Source: Romanomermis culicivorax (lineage: Eukaryota > Nematoda > Enoplea > Mermithida > Mermithidae). Taken from it: DNA of 64,000 bases. The position numbers and the translations under genes are program-made. Where the stretch lies: NCBI GenBank assembly GCA_963922205.1, contig CAWUHX010000004.1:558001-622000 (forward strand), read 5' to 3'. The notes beneath the pieces were generated by a model that had not been told where the DNA came from, did no database searches, and saw nothing but the letters and a program-made list of their open reading frames with translations. Below, piece by piece: positions 1 to 12,080 of this stretch. Position 1 is the first letter of the stretch. The number at the start of each line of letters is the position of its first letter.

Positions 1-24
1 GATCAAGCAACATTGAATCTGAAT

Positions 25-235
25 GGCTTTTTCAAATAGCAATAACCTCTGCTATTTCCCACGCTAAGCCAAAGCTATAATTTCTAAAGTGCTACAAAAC
101 GATTTTGTAAAAACAATCTAGAAAAATGCTTGAAAATACGTGGAAAAAACAATCTAAGATCACAAAATCATGAATAACATGCTGGTTTCTGAAAGCTATA
201 AGCATATGCTACGATGACCTTCTCTGACCGCACAA
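25..235 (+). repeat. Dispersed repeat family R1, copy 1
   Basis: This AT-rich non-coding stretch recurs at about 29365-29790 in the same orientation and about 57560-57960 in inverted orientation. Shared landmarks include a block reading CTAGAAAAAT and, further on, AAAGCTATAAGCAT. The three copies are clearly diverged. I see no terminal repeats or coding capacity in this copy, so the element class is unknown. Confidence 0.55.
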
Positions 236-399
236 CATTGATTATTTTCAGTCAGATTAACTTTAGCTGCAAGCTTGCATTTTGAACTCGGCAACACATT
301 TTGTTTCAAGTGAAAAAAACCACCGGCCACTTCAATGCTAGGGAACTACTGCTCGAACGTCTGTATTGCACACTGTACGAGTAAAAAAGACTTATACTG

Positions 400-580
400 A
401 CTTAGTACTAACTGCACCAGTGAAAAAATCGTAAATTCAAAGAAAATTAGAAAAAAATTGTTTGTGGACCATTATTTGGAACATTGCTGTGGATCTTTTT
501 CTTCTTGTGCATAATACTTGCACTCTGCATGCAGAATTCATAAATAAACATGCTATTTCGGCTAGGAAAAATCTCTAGGT
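400..580 (-). repeat. Dispersed repeat R2, inverted relative to 51130-51290
   Basis: About 170 bp match, on the opposite strand, the sequence at 51130-51290, including the string GCACAAGAAGAAAAAGATCC on the minus strand here. The short reading frames in both places share a common peptide only because the DNA is repeated. No terminal repeats were found. Confidence 0.6.
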
Positions 581-1002
581 TTTGTGCATGGATGTGTAGA
601 AGTGCTATTACATAACTGCCAACAATTATTTTTATATCTGAATTTTTTAAATCAAATAAAAAACCAGTGAATTGGGGGCCAATTACTGGGGGAGAACTGT
701 GGGGGGGGGCGAATTGTCCATATCCCATAGTTCATACTGTACTCTTTCTATCCTATCAACCAGACAAAGAATAATTTCTCTGGTTGATATCATCAAGGAG
801 GTACAGTATGAATGTATACTGACGTGAATGGTTTCAGACATGATGTTTGTTGATACTGCATAATAATTTATTTGCACTATGATCCTTTGATTTAAGAATG
901 ATTAATGCAGTGCTCAGAATTTTGACAAATGTAACTTTACTCGAAGTCATAGGATCATGAAAGTGTGGTGAACAAGTGTGACCATCACTAAGTATGGAAA
1001 AA

Positions 1003-2640
1003 TTTAAACGAGGAATAATTCATCAAGGAGATTGCAAATGAATATTTCATAGTGTACTGAATGTGAACATGAATTCAAGACCAAATTAACTACAAGTTCT
1101 TCAGTCTTACTATTTTTTTCCGTCACAAATTACTATTTTTAATTTGGTGCGATACAATTTCTCTCTCACGAAGAAGATTATTTATACATGGAATGAAAAA
1201 CAAACGATTACTGTACATTATGCACAAAAAATTTACTGAGCACTTTTATTCCCCGATTTTCGTAGAAAAGCATCAATTGCTTTGTGGCATGTTCTCCAAA
1301 CGGCAGCGTATTTTTCGTTTGTTTGGGGTAGAAAACAAGTCATAACAGTTTCTTTGATATGCTGAATACGCCCCGGTGACAATGGTTCTTTTCCTTGCAC
1401 AACCCATATGTTACGGTTCATTAATTCCTGAGGTGTATATAGCTTTTGTAACATTTTTGTACAAAATGAATGCTGTTTGTCTAACAAGTCCAATTTCGCT
1501 TTGAGAAAGGAAATTTTGGGTCGTCATTGTTTGAGGTTCCTGTAACGACGGTAAACAAAAGACGGCTGAAGCAGGTGGAGGTTGAGCTCGCTCTAGCATT
1601 TCAGTAATTGTTTATGAATGGGATAATAGTCATCTTCATTATGGTAAAAGTCGGCCAGAGTGTTGGTTGGAGAGTTGGCTTCTATTGGCAGACTGTTGTG
1701 TTTTTTGGGTGTTGTACAGGGCATTGTGAGCGTGTTTCTCATCTCCATCACAATATTCAAAATTTTCGTATTGATTCAAATCATTTCTCTACTAGACTCG
1801 TTTAAAATTCTCAGACAAAGCGTTTGTATTTTCTGCAGATATTTTAGTGTACTCCAAAATTTCTTTCATGGTGTTTTTCATTTCAATCAGATTGGAATTT
1901 ACTTGCTTCAATAAATCCTCTGATACCGATGTTGATTTTGAGCGAATGAAAGTCGAGTTTTCATTCAGACTGTTGTAGGCACCAAAGACTGATAAAGCCA
2001 GGTTTGAGTCATCACTTAAAGTTGATGCTGGTGGGCTACCTGTAGAAGGAACCGAATTTTAAATTAAGCCAGTAATGCTTCTTATGAATTGATAAATGAT
2101 AAACAAATCCAGTTTTCAGGTTTCATATTTTATTTTTTAATGCAGAATTGCAGCAAGTCAAAGATTGTTGTTTCATGAGAATTTACATGGAAATTTATCA
2201 GTTTCATGTGGAAATGTTAAACATTTTGAAAGAAAGAATTGCACTGGAACCCCTATATTTTTCATGCTCTGTGTGTGTATTTACCTATTGATTTAAATGT
2301 CAACACAAGGCATAATGTACTAAGTATACTTCTGTTTTCGGCGTAAAATTTATGTCTACTCGAATTTTTTCTTGCAGTTTTTAATTGGTTAAGCTAATGA
2401 TTTGGTCGATAAGTGCATTTTGAAGGATACTGTAACTTACGACATGAAGTTTTAGCCATTTAAAATATAATATTATTACTGAAGGGTTATTGAAATACGA
2501 ATTTTTAATTCACAGACTTGACTCATGAATGTGCTGCATGTACATAAGGCATCATTTTTAACACAAAATGAAAATGTAAAATATTTCAAATCTCGGTACT
2601 CTCCATTTTTTTCCATACATTTCTTTTCCATTTTATTCTA
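1003..2640. repeat. Direct segmental duplication, copy 1 (BEN relic)
   Basis: This block aligns with 10743-12080 in the same orientation at high identity (above 90 percent by eye). It begins near TTTAAACGAG and ends near a shared GGTACTC. Copy 1 contains about 300 bp (roughly 1800-2120) that copy 2 lacks. Copy 2 abuts directly on an AT-rich simple-repeat tract. Confidence 0.8.
1233..2039 (-). pseudogene. BEN-domain protein relic, copy 1
   Basis: On the minus strand, the last 65 or so codons (1233-1450) read as the C-terminal half of a BEN domain, a DNA/protein-binding helical domain of chromatin and transposon-linked proteins. There is a TPQELMNRN motif, then LSPGRIQHIKE, and a final K-AIDAFLRKSGNKS. 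Upstream, an acceptor ending CTACAG at 2040 opens about 80 codons of Ser-rich and coiled-coil-like sequence containing LIEMKNTMKEILEY. The frame then breaks. Compared with copy 2, an 11-bp deletion near 1468 shifts the frame just before the BEN domain, and stops lie near 1800. It is therefore a pseudogene. The duplicate at 10971-11531 carries different lesions. BEN assignment is by motif recognition only. Confidence 0.6.
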
Positions 2641-2820
2641 TCCATCGTTTCCTTTATTATGTTATACTCTTATTTCAGTTCTCATTTCTTTTTCCATTCA
2701 CCTGTCCTTTTTCTTTTTTCTTTTTTCAATTTTTCCGTTTTCTATTCTTTGCTCCTTCTGCTTTTTTGTTTCATCTTTTCATTTCCTTTTACTCACTCAT
2801 TTTTTACTCTGTTAATTTCT
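2600..2820 (+). repeat. Pyrimidine-rich low-complexity tract
   Basis: About 220 bases are almost entirely T and C on the plus strand, with repeated TTTTC and TTTCAT strings. The open frames here translate to Phe/Leu/Ser-rich nonsense and are a product of composition. Confidence 0.7.
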
Positions 2821-2841
2821 ACCATACATACATATGGAGGG

Positions 2842-3065
2842 TAGGGGGTAAACCCCATACCTGAGACCCTGCCACCCCCCTCTGTCTCAAAAAAGTCGTC
2901 AAACACCCCCTTGAACTTTTTTCGAGATTGCTTTCTTCATGATTTTTGTGCATATTTTGTATGAAAAACTAGCTTTCAGAACTTTTTTTTACTCACCGAC
3001 CCCCTTACCCCTTGGATAAAAAGTCCAAGGACCCTGCTTGGAAAATTCTTGCCGTGAATGTCTGA
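2842..3065 (+). repeat. Dispersed repeat family R3, copy 1
   Basis: The landmarks are CCTGAGACCCTG near the left and AAAATTCTTGCCGTG near the right. The same order recurs inverted at 34975-35215, and the right end alone recurs near 15690-15726. The repeat is rich in C runs. No coding capacity or confident terminal inverted repeat was found, so it may be a MITE or another non-autonomous element. Confidence 0.55.
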
Positions 3066-3144
3066 TTTCCACTCTGATGTTCAGTACTTTATTCTTTTTA
3101 TACAGTTTATTTTCCTCTTCTGTTCTAGCACGTTTTTTGACGCC

Positions 3145-3327
3145 CCACAACCTGGCCAACCATATACCCAAGCCCCCCCCCAGTTTGGAAAAAACTAAAA
3201 AAATTTGCAAAAAGTGTGTTTTTTGACCTTTTTGGGAAAAATTTCGACTTTTTTCGACCCCCTCCCCCAAATTTCGGTTTTACCCCCCCCCCCCCCCCCC
3301 CAACTAGTCGGACCTCTGACAGGTATG
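3145..3327 (+). mobile_element. G/C-tract hAT-like MITE, 5'-truncated copy
   Basis: It matches the complete element at 60780-60988 from GGCCAACCATATACCC through AAATTTCGAC to the right terminus, here GACAGGTATG at 3318-3327 in place of TACAGGTATG. The left terminal repeat is missing. It contains an 18-base C run. The proline- and glycine-rich open frames on both strands are products of these tracts. Confidence 0.75.
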
Positions 3328-3940
3328 CCCCGGACAGTTTTTCTCCTAATATGCATTTTTCTTTAATTTTTCCTTCAAAATTTTCCTTAGGCTTAGGTTT
3401 AGGGTACAGCAGCTGCACCCGAAGGACGCAGTGCTGTTGAGGCTCTTCCAAATGAAGTTTTTAGTTGAAATCATTTAAAACGCATATAATGCATTTTCGA
3501 CATCTTAAAAATTTTGACCAATCAACAAGCAGGCGGTAATTTCGGCCAATCAAAAAAGGGCTAACACTTCGTCCCTAATGCTTAGTACTTTCACGTAGCT
3601 TGTTGTTCACCGTTTTTTTCCTCAAATGAGGTCTTTTGAGGAAAAAAATTTCGAAATAAGGAAAAAATTACATACTACTTGCATTATGTAACAACTAACA
3701 ACAAAAAATTGTAAAATAGTATACTCCAACTCACACATTTTTCAAAAATTTATTCAGCTCAGTACTCACGCATTTTTCCATGACACAAAAACAAGCTTTG
3801 AAGTTGAACGTTTCACATCTGATAGCATGCAAATTGTATCTTAAGAACATCATTTTGTCAACATGATCTGGTGTCGTTCTGTTGTGCTCATTGTTTGCTA
3901 CTACCGCTGCACATTTGGTCGTTTTTGTTTTTGGTGATTT
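3328..3940. other. Intergenic, no gene recognised
   Basis: AT-rich sequence in which I see no coding or RNA signal. Confidence 0.4.
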
Positions 3941-3944
3941 CCGT

Positions 3945-4205
3945 CTACCTTCTTCGGTTTCGTCTACTGCACCATACAGGCGGCTGTTTGTTTCTGTTCA
4001 AAATGTCTTTCCTGTCTTTTTCGAGTTTTTCATAATCAACATATGAACTTGGGTGAAATGATTTCAAGAGGCGAATAACAGATCCATTTCCCCACTTTGA
4101 AGCCTTAAAGCCCATCCCTCTTGAGATTGAGGTCTTGCACACCTTAAAAATTGCTACAGCACGATTACTTTCTTTCAAGTCGAAAAACGCCCACAGAGAA
4201 GACAT
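3945..4205 (-). pseudogene. Degenerate BED-type zinc-finger fragment (hAT relic)
   Basis: The 86-codon minus-strand frame has the layout of a BED finger, the N-terminal DNA-binding domain of hAT transposases. It shows SLWAFF, then KVCKTSISRG about 20 residues on, and LLKSFHPSSY. Two of the expected zinc ligands appear lost. Where AICKVC would be expected it reads AIFKVC, and where RHLKSFH would be expected it reads RLLKSFH. Each could be a single base change. No transposase body follows. A short domesticated peptide is possible but unlikely. Confidence 0.45.
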
Positions 4206-4209
4206 ATTT

Positions 4210-6125
4210 AAAAATTATCATGAAATTTTCCTGCAAAAAATACACTGAGTATTTCAAAAGAAACTGTGTAGGGAGACTAGGATTGAGTTGGGACTTGCAA
4301 CTAACAACAATAACAAGTCAAGGAATATAGGTTCTGTTGGTAAATGGCAACCTGATGAACGAGTCACACACAACAGAAAATTGGTAGTGTATCATTCATG
4401 TTCACTGTTCTAAATGTGCATAATACGTAACAGCTTACTCAGGCCCAGGCCTGCTGAGTGTTTCACCGGGCCTGAGCCTTGCCTGACCAGCAGGACCTGA
4501 ACAGGGCCCGGGTACCAAGTTGATCACTGGTTTTGATAGTGGAAAGATGCATTTTAGGAAGCCCAAATCTCAAGATTTTGCACCTTAAAACTTTAATAAT
4601 AATTATCATTTATTACCAAGCTCAGGCATGGCTTTTAGTATGTCTACCTTCAGTTACCCTTTAATCTTTAATAGTTTTCATCACCTTGAATGCACCATTT
4701 TTTCCTTGAAAATTTTTTCCACATGAGAACTGAACCCAAATTTTTTATCCTCATTTTCTAAGAATTTTTCACATTTCTAAAAACATTTATAATGTGGGTA
4801 CGGGTGCTTTTTTATTCATTTTTCAAGCACGCCCAAGTATTTTGTTAGATTTGGAGTCAGAAACCTGTTAAAATGGAGAAAAAATTTAGAAAATTATTTT
4901 TATGTTAGTCAAAATGAGTAGATGAAGTATATATTAGTGTTTAGAGGAGCAGATAAAGCATATTAACGATATAGTTCTCATGAATTTATCCACTATTAAC
5001 ATTTCTGTACAGTACAGAAGGTAATTCCCACAAAACTAGTAATTTGCTAGAAAGAGGTAACTAGAAATTGGAAGAAAATTGGGAGAAATCGCCAAAGCAA
5101 ATTTGTCAATTGTCGATGGAAATCCTGAATTTGGAAAGTAAGCCACCCACTGTTTTTTTTAGCGCGGTGCTAATCAAACTTGGGCCATGCTAATGAAAAA
5201 TTTTGATCATTAGCGCTGGGCGCTAATGACGAAATTTTTATTCCAGAATTCACAAGGCTGTCAGTACTTTGTCATAAGTCGATTTCATGTCTCTCACAAA
5301 GAGAAATCTCAAAATTTTCTGGCGCTTCACACTGGTCAATGAGTATAACATAACAGTCATTGCTTTCGATCAGGTGCAGTCATTAGAATATCTACTTCCA
5401 CTTACTGATTAACCTTCATCAGTTTTTATCAATTGAATTATTTCATTTCTTTTTTACTAATTTAGTCTAAAGTCAATAATTTGCTGATAATTGAGATTCT
5501 TCATCACTTCTCAAAATTTTATTCTCTCACTTCGTTTGGGGTTTCCCAACGTTTTGAAACTTTAACCTTCACAATCTGCGATTGAAAGAGGATAATAACA
5601 TCATTACAAGACTTTGAATTTAGAGCTTCTGTCCAGGAATAATTGTTGGGAATATACATTTTTCAGAATTTTCGAACTCAAAAAATTTTTTGGAACTCAG
5701 AAATATAGCAGACAGATACATCAAGCTTCATGTCAATGTATGCATGGTTTCACATTTTTATGGTCATCTGGCAACCTAGCAACACCTAGAGGGGTAAAGA
5801 AACTAGTAGGCAAAAGGTGAAAAATAGCATACTGTAGCTATACAATTTTTTACCTGTACAAACTTCATATACAAACTGAATGTGTTTTTCAGCTCTCCAG
5901 AGTCTCCATGCAAACTAACAGGATCCAACTAAGCGTTTCGCCCATAGGGCTGATTGCAGAAAATAATTTATGATTTTTTCTGGTCTTAATTTTGGTTTCC
6001 TTATTTCTATTTCAGTCTGAGATCAGTTTGTCTAGCAGTTAAGACGTTTTCTTTGGCATTCTCTTTTATTATTATCTAAGCTCAATGCTTCGTCATACTT
6101 CTTCAAATTAATTTAAAGTAATACA
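4210..6125. other. Intergenic with two small palindromic patches
   Basis: No gene is recognised. A GC-rich palindromic patch lies at about 4437-4512, with repeated GGCCTG and GGGCC strings. A perfect 10-bp stem with a 3-base loop lies at 5207-5229. The rest is plain AT-rich sequence. Confidence 0.4.
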
Positions 6126-6137
6126 TTGAAGGATTCA

Positions 6138-7770
6138 ATGGCGCGGCGATATATCAAAGTTAAGTGGGTGCAAAATAATGACAAAACCGATGGTCCTTTC
6201 AACTTAGTGTTCCCCAACAGGTTGCATCAAAAATCGCTGTTGTGCAATGGCGACTGCATACAGTGCACATTGAAATCAAAACTGTGGAATTGTGTAATCG
6301 TGGATGTGGAACTGAAGCAACGGAATGCCACATCGCCGGCATCTACATCCGAGGATACCCCGAAAAAAATTGTTGAACCACAGCAGCTGGTGCAAACAAA
6401 ACCCGTTAAAGTCCTAGGAGAAGGAATCTTCGAGAGAAGGGTAAGCTGCATATTAACTTACAGTAACTTAACTCTCCTTCGACGAACACTGAACCGGCAG
6501 CGACTACAAGGATGGATGAACATCCATCCTCGAAATTGCTGCGATCTTTAAAGGCGGCCACCAGCAAGGCCTTGGAAGTGACGCGCCAATTGGCCATGCC
6601 CTCTGACAATCTGCCCAATTGCAACCAATTGGGCTTAATGGATTTCAAAGATGAATATGATGAAGTGAAATTTTCAAATTTAAAATGTAAAACATGTGTT
6701 GATGGGTGGTCTTAATTCAAACATATTTACATTAAATCAAAAATACTAAAACCTTTTTTCGAATTTTAATAACCATTGACGACTGTCGTCAACTAAACTG
6801 AAGAGGGAAGCCTGTCGTCAACTAAACTGAAGAGGGAAGCCTGTCCAACACCATCAAATCAAAAGTCGACATCTACAATTTTGACATAATTATTGAACAT
6901 TTAGAAAGACATTTGTTGAACAATTGATAAATTTACATTGCCAGAAAAAGTTATAAAATTTTTAAAGATTATGTCGATGGCAGTTCCCACAGCCCCCAAG
7001 TAGTATTTGGTGGTCAACCGCCTTTGGCGATGAATGATCAACTATCTACAACCAATGGCCTTCTAAAGGACATATTAATGGCCATATGGGAAAATACAGC
7101 CAAGTTGATGAAAATAGAAGATTTATTGTCCCTAGGACTAACCACAAGTAAGTTTCTAAAACTTTAAAATAAAAGTTTAAAAATGTTACCAACAAACTTA
7201 CCAATTAGGATAAAATAACACATATCAACAGAAGTTGACGCCGTGGTGAACATTGATGCTGCACCGGTGGTAAATTTGCACCACACATAAAGATCAGCAG
7301 AGGATGTCATAAATGACATCAGATGGCGCAGCAGTCTCTATTCAGAGCCAGCCATTTACATCAAGAAATTAACGGTGATGCTCGCCTCCGAAGTTAGTGC
7401 AATTCTTAATACTTTAATTTAACTTTAATTAATATATTATTGTTTTTAATGTTTTGTTTTTGTATTATTATTTTTCTTATGTTTCGTATTTACTGTAGTA
7501 GGCGATTTTGGGGGACGATATGCTGAAGAGATCGAACATCTTCATGCTCGATTATCGGAGCAGCGCCACGTCATTGCGCATCAATGAATTGAAAGCCATC
7601 CTACATCAGGCGGTGGCCCAGGGGACATAATATCAACAAAGAATCAGACTTCGAGCCATTGTGGCTAGGGGCGGTTTGTTCGCTGCAGAAGAGATGCTAC
7701 AACCTGCAGCAGAGTGCTGCAAAGACGGCAATGACACACCAATTGGTGCAAATGGCCGTCGATAAATAAA
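6138..7770 (+). pseudogene. Relic of a multi-exon gene with a BEN-like C-terminus
   Basis: An ATG at 6138 opens 101 codons (MARRYIKVKWV onward) ending at a good donor, GTAAGC, at 6441. Coding-like sequence then runs to about 6715 in another frame, and again at about 7230-7400 and 7502-7630. The last two stretches read LTVMLASE and GDDMLKRSN followed by LRINELKAILHQAV, which resembles a BEN domain split by an intron (acceptor AG at 7500-7501). In-frame stops occur near 7290 and 7630, and the putative second exon begins with a stop in the expected phase. I take it to be a decayed gene. Codon-rich, higher-GC islands in AT-rich sequence support former coding. Confidence 0.35.
6785..6844 (+). repeat. 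Perfect 30-bp tandem duplication (2 units)
   Basis: A 30-base unit beginning GTCGTCAACTAAACTGAAGA occurs twice head to tail. It lies in the presumed intron of the neighbouring relic. Confidence 0.85.
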
Positions 7771-9756
7771 ATTTCGTTTTATTCATGTGTGCCTCAACCA
7801 TCTATATAGTACGTAAGTGTAATCTAAAAATTAAAATTTCCTTGATTTTATTTTTTTTTTCATTTTGGCCATGCATGTGCTTCTGGGCCCATGTTCCCAT
7901 GGCTGGGTATCACATCTAAGTGATAGCAGAAGGAAGCACTTTTTTCTACTTTCCGTAGTTGTCAATTAATTTCTTTTTTGAGCTTCTGATTTATTTTTAA
8001 TGACTTTATACCTATTGTCAACTTATTCCTATTATTGTCAACCGTTTAACCAATTTAAAGTGTCTTTACTTCTTGACATTTCAAAAGATGCAACGCACTT
8101 TTAAATATTTTTTTCCTTTGCTCCATTTCCGTTAATTCATTTTCATCCATTTGCAGTCTATTTTTTGCACACTACTGTCTTGCCTTCCACTTTCATTATT
8201 TGGGAGAATTTCTAGAAAATGCTAGAAAAATGGACTATATCTACTCGTGACAATGATTGACGCACACGACTGTTCATCTCCTATAGAATCTACATATAGT
8301 AGACCTATTTCCAAAGGAACAATGAGCGTAGTTCTGGAAAAAAGTGCACATCTTCCTTGGAGACGTTCGAGTATTTTTGACTAGGCATTCAGAAAAAATG
8401 GGGGTTTTCTCAAAACTAGGGGATTTTCTCCTGTAAGAATATTGTGCTGAAAATTGGAAAAGTCTTTAGATGATGGAAAAAGGGCCTGAAAAACCAAACT
8501 TTTCGGTGAACTTGTGAGAAATTTAAATTTTTGTTTATACAAATTCGCCACACTCTTCCATTTTTAATTTCTTCTATTAATTTTTCAGCTTTTGATATCA
8601 ACTTTGCTTTGTCGAGCTGCGCAATCTTTTTCAATGGATCCTCACCCTTGACTGGCGAGACTTTGAGCATGTTGTCCCCGAAAAAACACTGAAAACCAAA
8701 AAAATTTAGGTTTTGTTTAATTGTTGGTCGACCCTGATCAAAGAAGAAAGAAGAGAAATGAACTTAATTAAAACTCCTTTTAGTTTCAGTTTTGTTTCCA
8801 ACTGATTTATAACTCCGGGTTTTTGTTTATTTTATGCTTTCCATAGTAAATTTTATCATCACACTGAAGTAAATGAAGTAAAAAATCAGTATCATAATGA
8901 ATGTCATAATAAATTAGCCACATTTATTTATTACCTGTAACCATATTTACCTGTTCACCACACACACAACATGTATTAGTGTGCCTACAGTACGGTTCAT
9001 TATCTAACATGACATACGTACGTCATTCGTGCTGCTCCAATGTCTAGTTTTCTCGTCTACTAGGTATACTGTAAAAACCCCATGTACGTTCATAGTGGAC
9101 TGTGTAACGTACTGATAAATTATGCATTAGACGAGAGTAAATGTTTGCCAAGAAAGTATATAATAAAATAAAAGGATGAATGATAAAAGGATAAAATGCA
9201 AATAAAGTAAATTGCCTCCATTAGCCACTGCTAATAACCCTGCGACGGGGTCATCAATTGCAGTGCCTGGCCATGGGGACATGGACCCTGAGGCTTTGCA
9301 TGGCCACATGCAGGTGAGCATGCAAGAAAAACGGTGCAACAAAAACTGTGCAAAAATGAAAGTTAAAAAACTGAATAATCAATGCACAACTTATTAATCA
9401 CAGTAAATCACAGCATCACAGATTGGTAGTGACATCATGATTGATAGAATAATACAACATATTTAAAAATAAGGTAAACATAAACTAAACATAAACTTGC
9501 AAGAAATAAACTTTAAAATGCAACAACAACAAACTTACTAACTGATATCTAACTCCCTACACCTACAGATCATTTGACCCCGAACGGGAAGCCACACCTG
9601 ATCACCACGTCTCCATCCACGCGGCCCACCTCACATCAACCTGGAACCATACACCGCTGAAGCCATCGTCGTTTAAATTGTTATCAATACCCCCCGTGTC
9701 GTCCATATTGTCGTCATTCTCGAAAGTGCTGCTGTTGCCCATATTGCCATTGTCCA
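7771..9756. other. Intergenic, no gene recognised
   Basis: AT-rich sequence. A minus-strand open frame at 8416-8670 begins with a Lys/Glu-rich helical stretch but matches nothing I know. I found no supported gene, RNA or element here. Confidence 0.4.
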
Positions 9757-10742
9757 ATGAAAAAACAGAGACAAAATTTTGATTTTCAGAATCAAATTTT
9801 GATTTTTAACGAGATTTTCATGATAAAAATTTTGATTTTTAGAATCAAATTCATAATCAGATTTTGATTTGTAATGTGATCTTTTATCATCAAAATTTTG
9901 ATTGTTGTAATAAAATTTGAAATTTTCAGAATCTAATTCTGCATTTTAAAAATCACATTTTGAATTTCAATTTGATTTTCAGATTGAAATTCTGATTTTT
10001 AATTTCAAAAATTTAATTTCTCGTCTTCAAATTTATTTTCAGGCTCAAATTATGATTTCTGAGAACTAAATTTTGATTTCTGAGAACTAAATTTTGGATT
10101 TTTAATCAATTTTTTGAGGCACAAATTCTGTTTTTCCAATTTTGAAGATGAAATTTCAATTTCGCATTCTTCTGATCTTAAATGTGAGTCTCAGGATTAA
10201 AGTTTGATATTTTTATTGATTTTTGGGATCAAGTATTCATTGTTGACATCCATGATCAAACTTTAATTTTTTCCGAGAATCAAATTTTGATCTTCAAGTT
10301 GAATTTGAGAATAAAATTTTGATTTTGAAACAATTTTCAAGCTCAAATTTCTATTTTTAATTGTTATAATCAAGTTTTGATGTCTGATTTATATAATCAA
10401 ATTTTAAATTTAAATGTGATTTTCAGAATTAAATTTTGATTTTCAGAATAAATTTTATGATCGAATTTTAATTATTGATTTAAAGATTTAAAACTTTTAA
10501 TGGATCCTCGGATTTTTTGCCTAAAAGTTTAAAAAATCCACATTACAAGGAAACTATTTTTGATTGGGGTTTTCAGGCTCAAATTCTGTTTGTTCAATTT
10601 CAAGATGAAATTTTGATATTTGATTTTTCCAGATAAAATTTTTACTTTTTCAAAATAAAATTGATTTTTACTGAAATTTTGGTTTTTAATGTGGTTTTCA
10701 AAGACAAAATTTTGATTTTCAGAATCAAATTTTGATTTTTAA
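9757..10742. repeat. Degenerate AT-rich short-period repeat tract
   Basis: About 985 bases are built from variants of ATCAAATTTTGATTTT, a partly palindromic 15-25-base motif repeated dozens of times with drift. It ends exactly where the BEN-relic duplication copy 2 begins. No coding sequence. Confidence 0.75.
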
Positions 10743-12080
10743 TTTAAACGAGAAATTATTCATCAAAGAGATTGCACATGAATATTTCATAGTGTACTGA
10801 ATGTGAACATGAATTCAAGACCAAATTACTACAAGTTCTTCAGTCTTACTATTTTTTCCGTCACAAATTACTATGTTTATTTTGGTGCGATACAATTTCT
10901 CTCTCATGAAGAGAATTTTTTATACATAGAATGAAAAACAAACGATTACTGTACATAATGCACAAAAAATTTACTGAGCACTTTTATTCCCCGATTTTCG
11001 TAGGAAAGCATCAATTGCTTTGTGGCATGTTCTCCAAACATCAGCACATTTTTCGTTTGTTTGGGGTGGAAAACCAGTCATAACAGTTTCTTTGATGTGC
11101 TGAATAGGCCGCAGTGACAATGGTTCCTTTCCTTGCCCACCCCATACATTACTGTTCATTAATTCCTGAGGTGTATAAAGCTTTTATAACATTTTTGTAC
11201 AAAATTGCATTCTCGTGAATGCTGTTTGTCTAATAAGTCCACTTTCGCTTTGAGAAAGGAAATTTTGGATCGTCATTGTTTGAGGTACCTGTAACGAGGG
11301 CAAACAAAAGACGGCTGAAGTAGGCAGAGGTTGAGCTCGCTGCATTTCAGTAATTGGCGTATGAATGGGATAACAGTCATCTTCATTATGGTAAAAGTCG
11401 GCCAGACCATCGGTTAGAGAGTTGGCTGCTATTGGCAGACTGTTGTGATTTTTGGGTGTTGTACAGGACATTGTGAGCGTGTTTCTCGTCTCCATCACAA
11501 TATTCAAAATTTTTGTATTAATTTGAATCATTTCTCTTTTGAATCATATTTTATTTTTTAATGCACAATTGCAGTGAGTCAAAAACTGTTGTTACATGAA
11601 AATTTACATGGAAATTTATCAGTTTCATGTGGAAATGTTAAACATTTTGAAAGAAAGAATTGTACTGGAACCCCAAGAATTTTTATGCTCTATGTGTGTG
11701 TATTTACCTATTGATTTAAAATGTCAACACAAGGCATAATGTACTAAGTAAACTCCTGTTTTCGGCGTAAAATTTATGTCTACTCGAATTTTTTCTTGCA
11801 GGTTTTAATTGGTTAAGCTAATGATTTGGTCGATAAGTGCATTTTGAAGGATACTGTAACTTACGACATGAAATTTTAGCCATTTAAAATATAATATTAT
11901 TACTGAAGGGTTATTGAAATACGAATTTTTAATTCACAGACTTGACTCATGAATGTGCTGCATGTACATAAGGCATCATTTTTAACACAAAATGAAAATG
12001 TAAAATATTGCAAATGTCGGTACTCCCCATTTTTTCCCACACATTTCTTTTACATTTTTTTCCACACATTTCTTTTACAA
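10743..12080. repeat. Direct segmental duplication, copy 2 (BEN relic)
   Basis: This is the partner of 1003-2640. It lacks the roughly 300-bp segment carrying the coiled-coil codons of copy 1. Confidence 0.8.
10971..11531 (-). pseudogene. BEN-domain protein relic, copy 2
   Basis: The frame is open from 11531 to 11184 on the minus strand, through a Ser/Thr/Pro-rich linker into the start of the BEN region. It is then cut by a TAA at a codon that is CAA (Gln) in copy 1. The same frame resumes and ends at 10971 with FLRKSGNKSAQ, identical to copy 1. Copy 2 therefore has one clear nonsense mutation where copy 1 has a frameshift, and it lost the upstream coiled-coil exon part by deletion. The two lesions are independent, so both copies decayed after duplication. 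Confidence 0.6.

Noticed and set aside
2525-2844. Phe/Leu/Ser-rich open frames, also at 16208-16546, resembling membrane proteins
   Set aside because: They arise from T- and C-rich low-complexity DNA. The apparent hydrophobicity is compositional.
8416-8670. 84-codon minus-strand frame with a Lys/Glu-rich start
   Set aside because: No known domain, no splice context that holds up and no second copy to show conservation.
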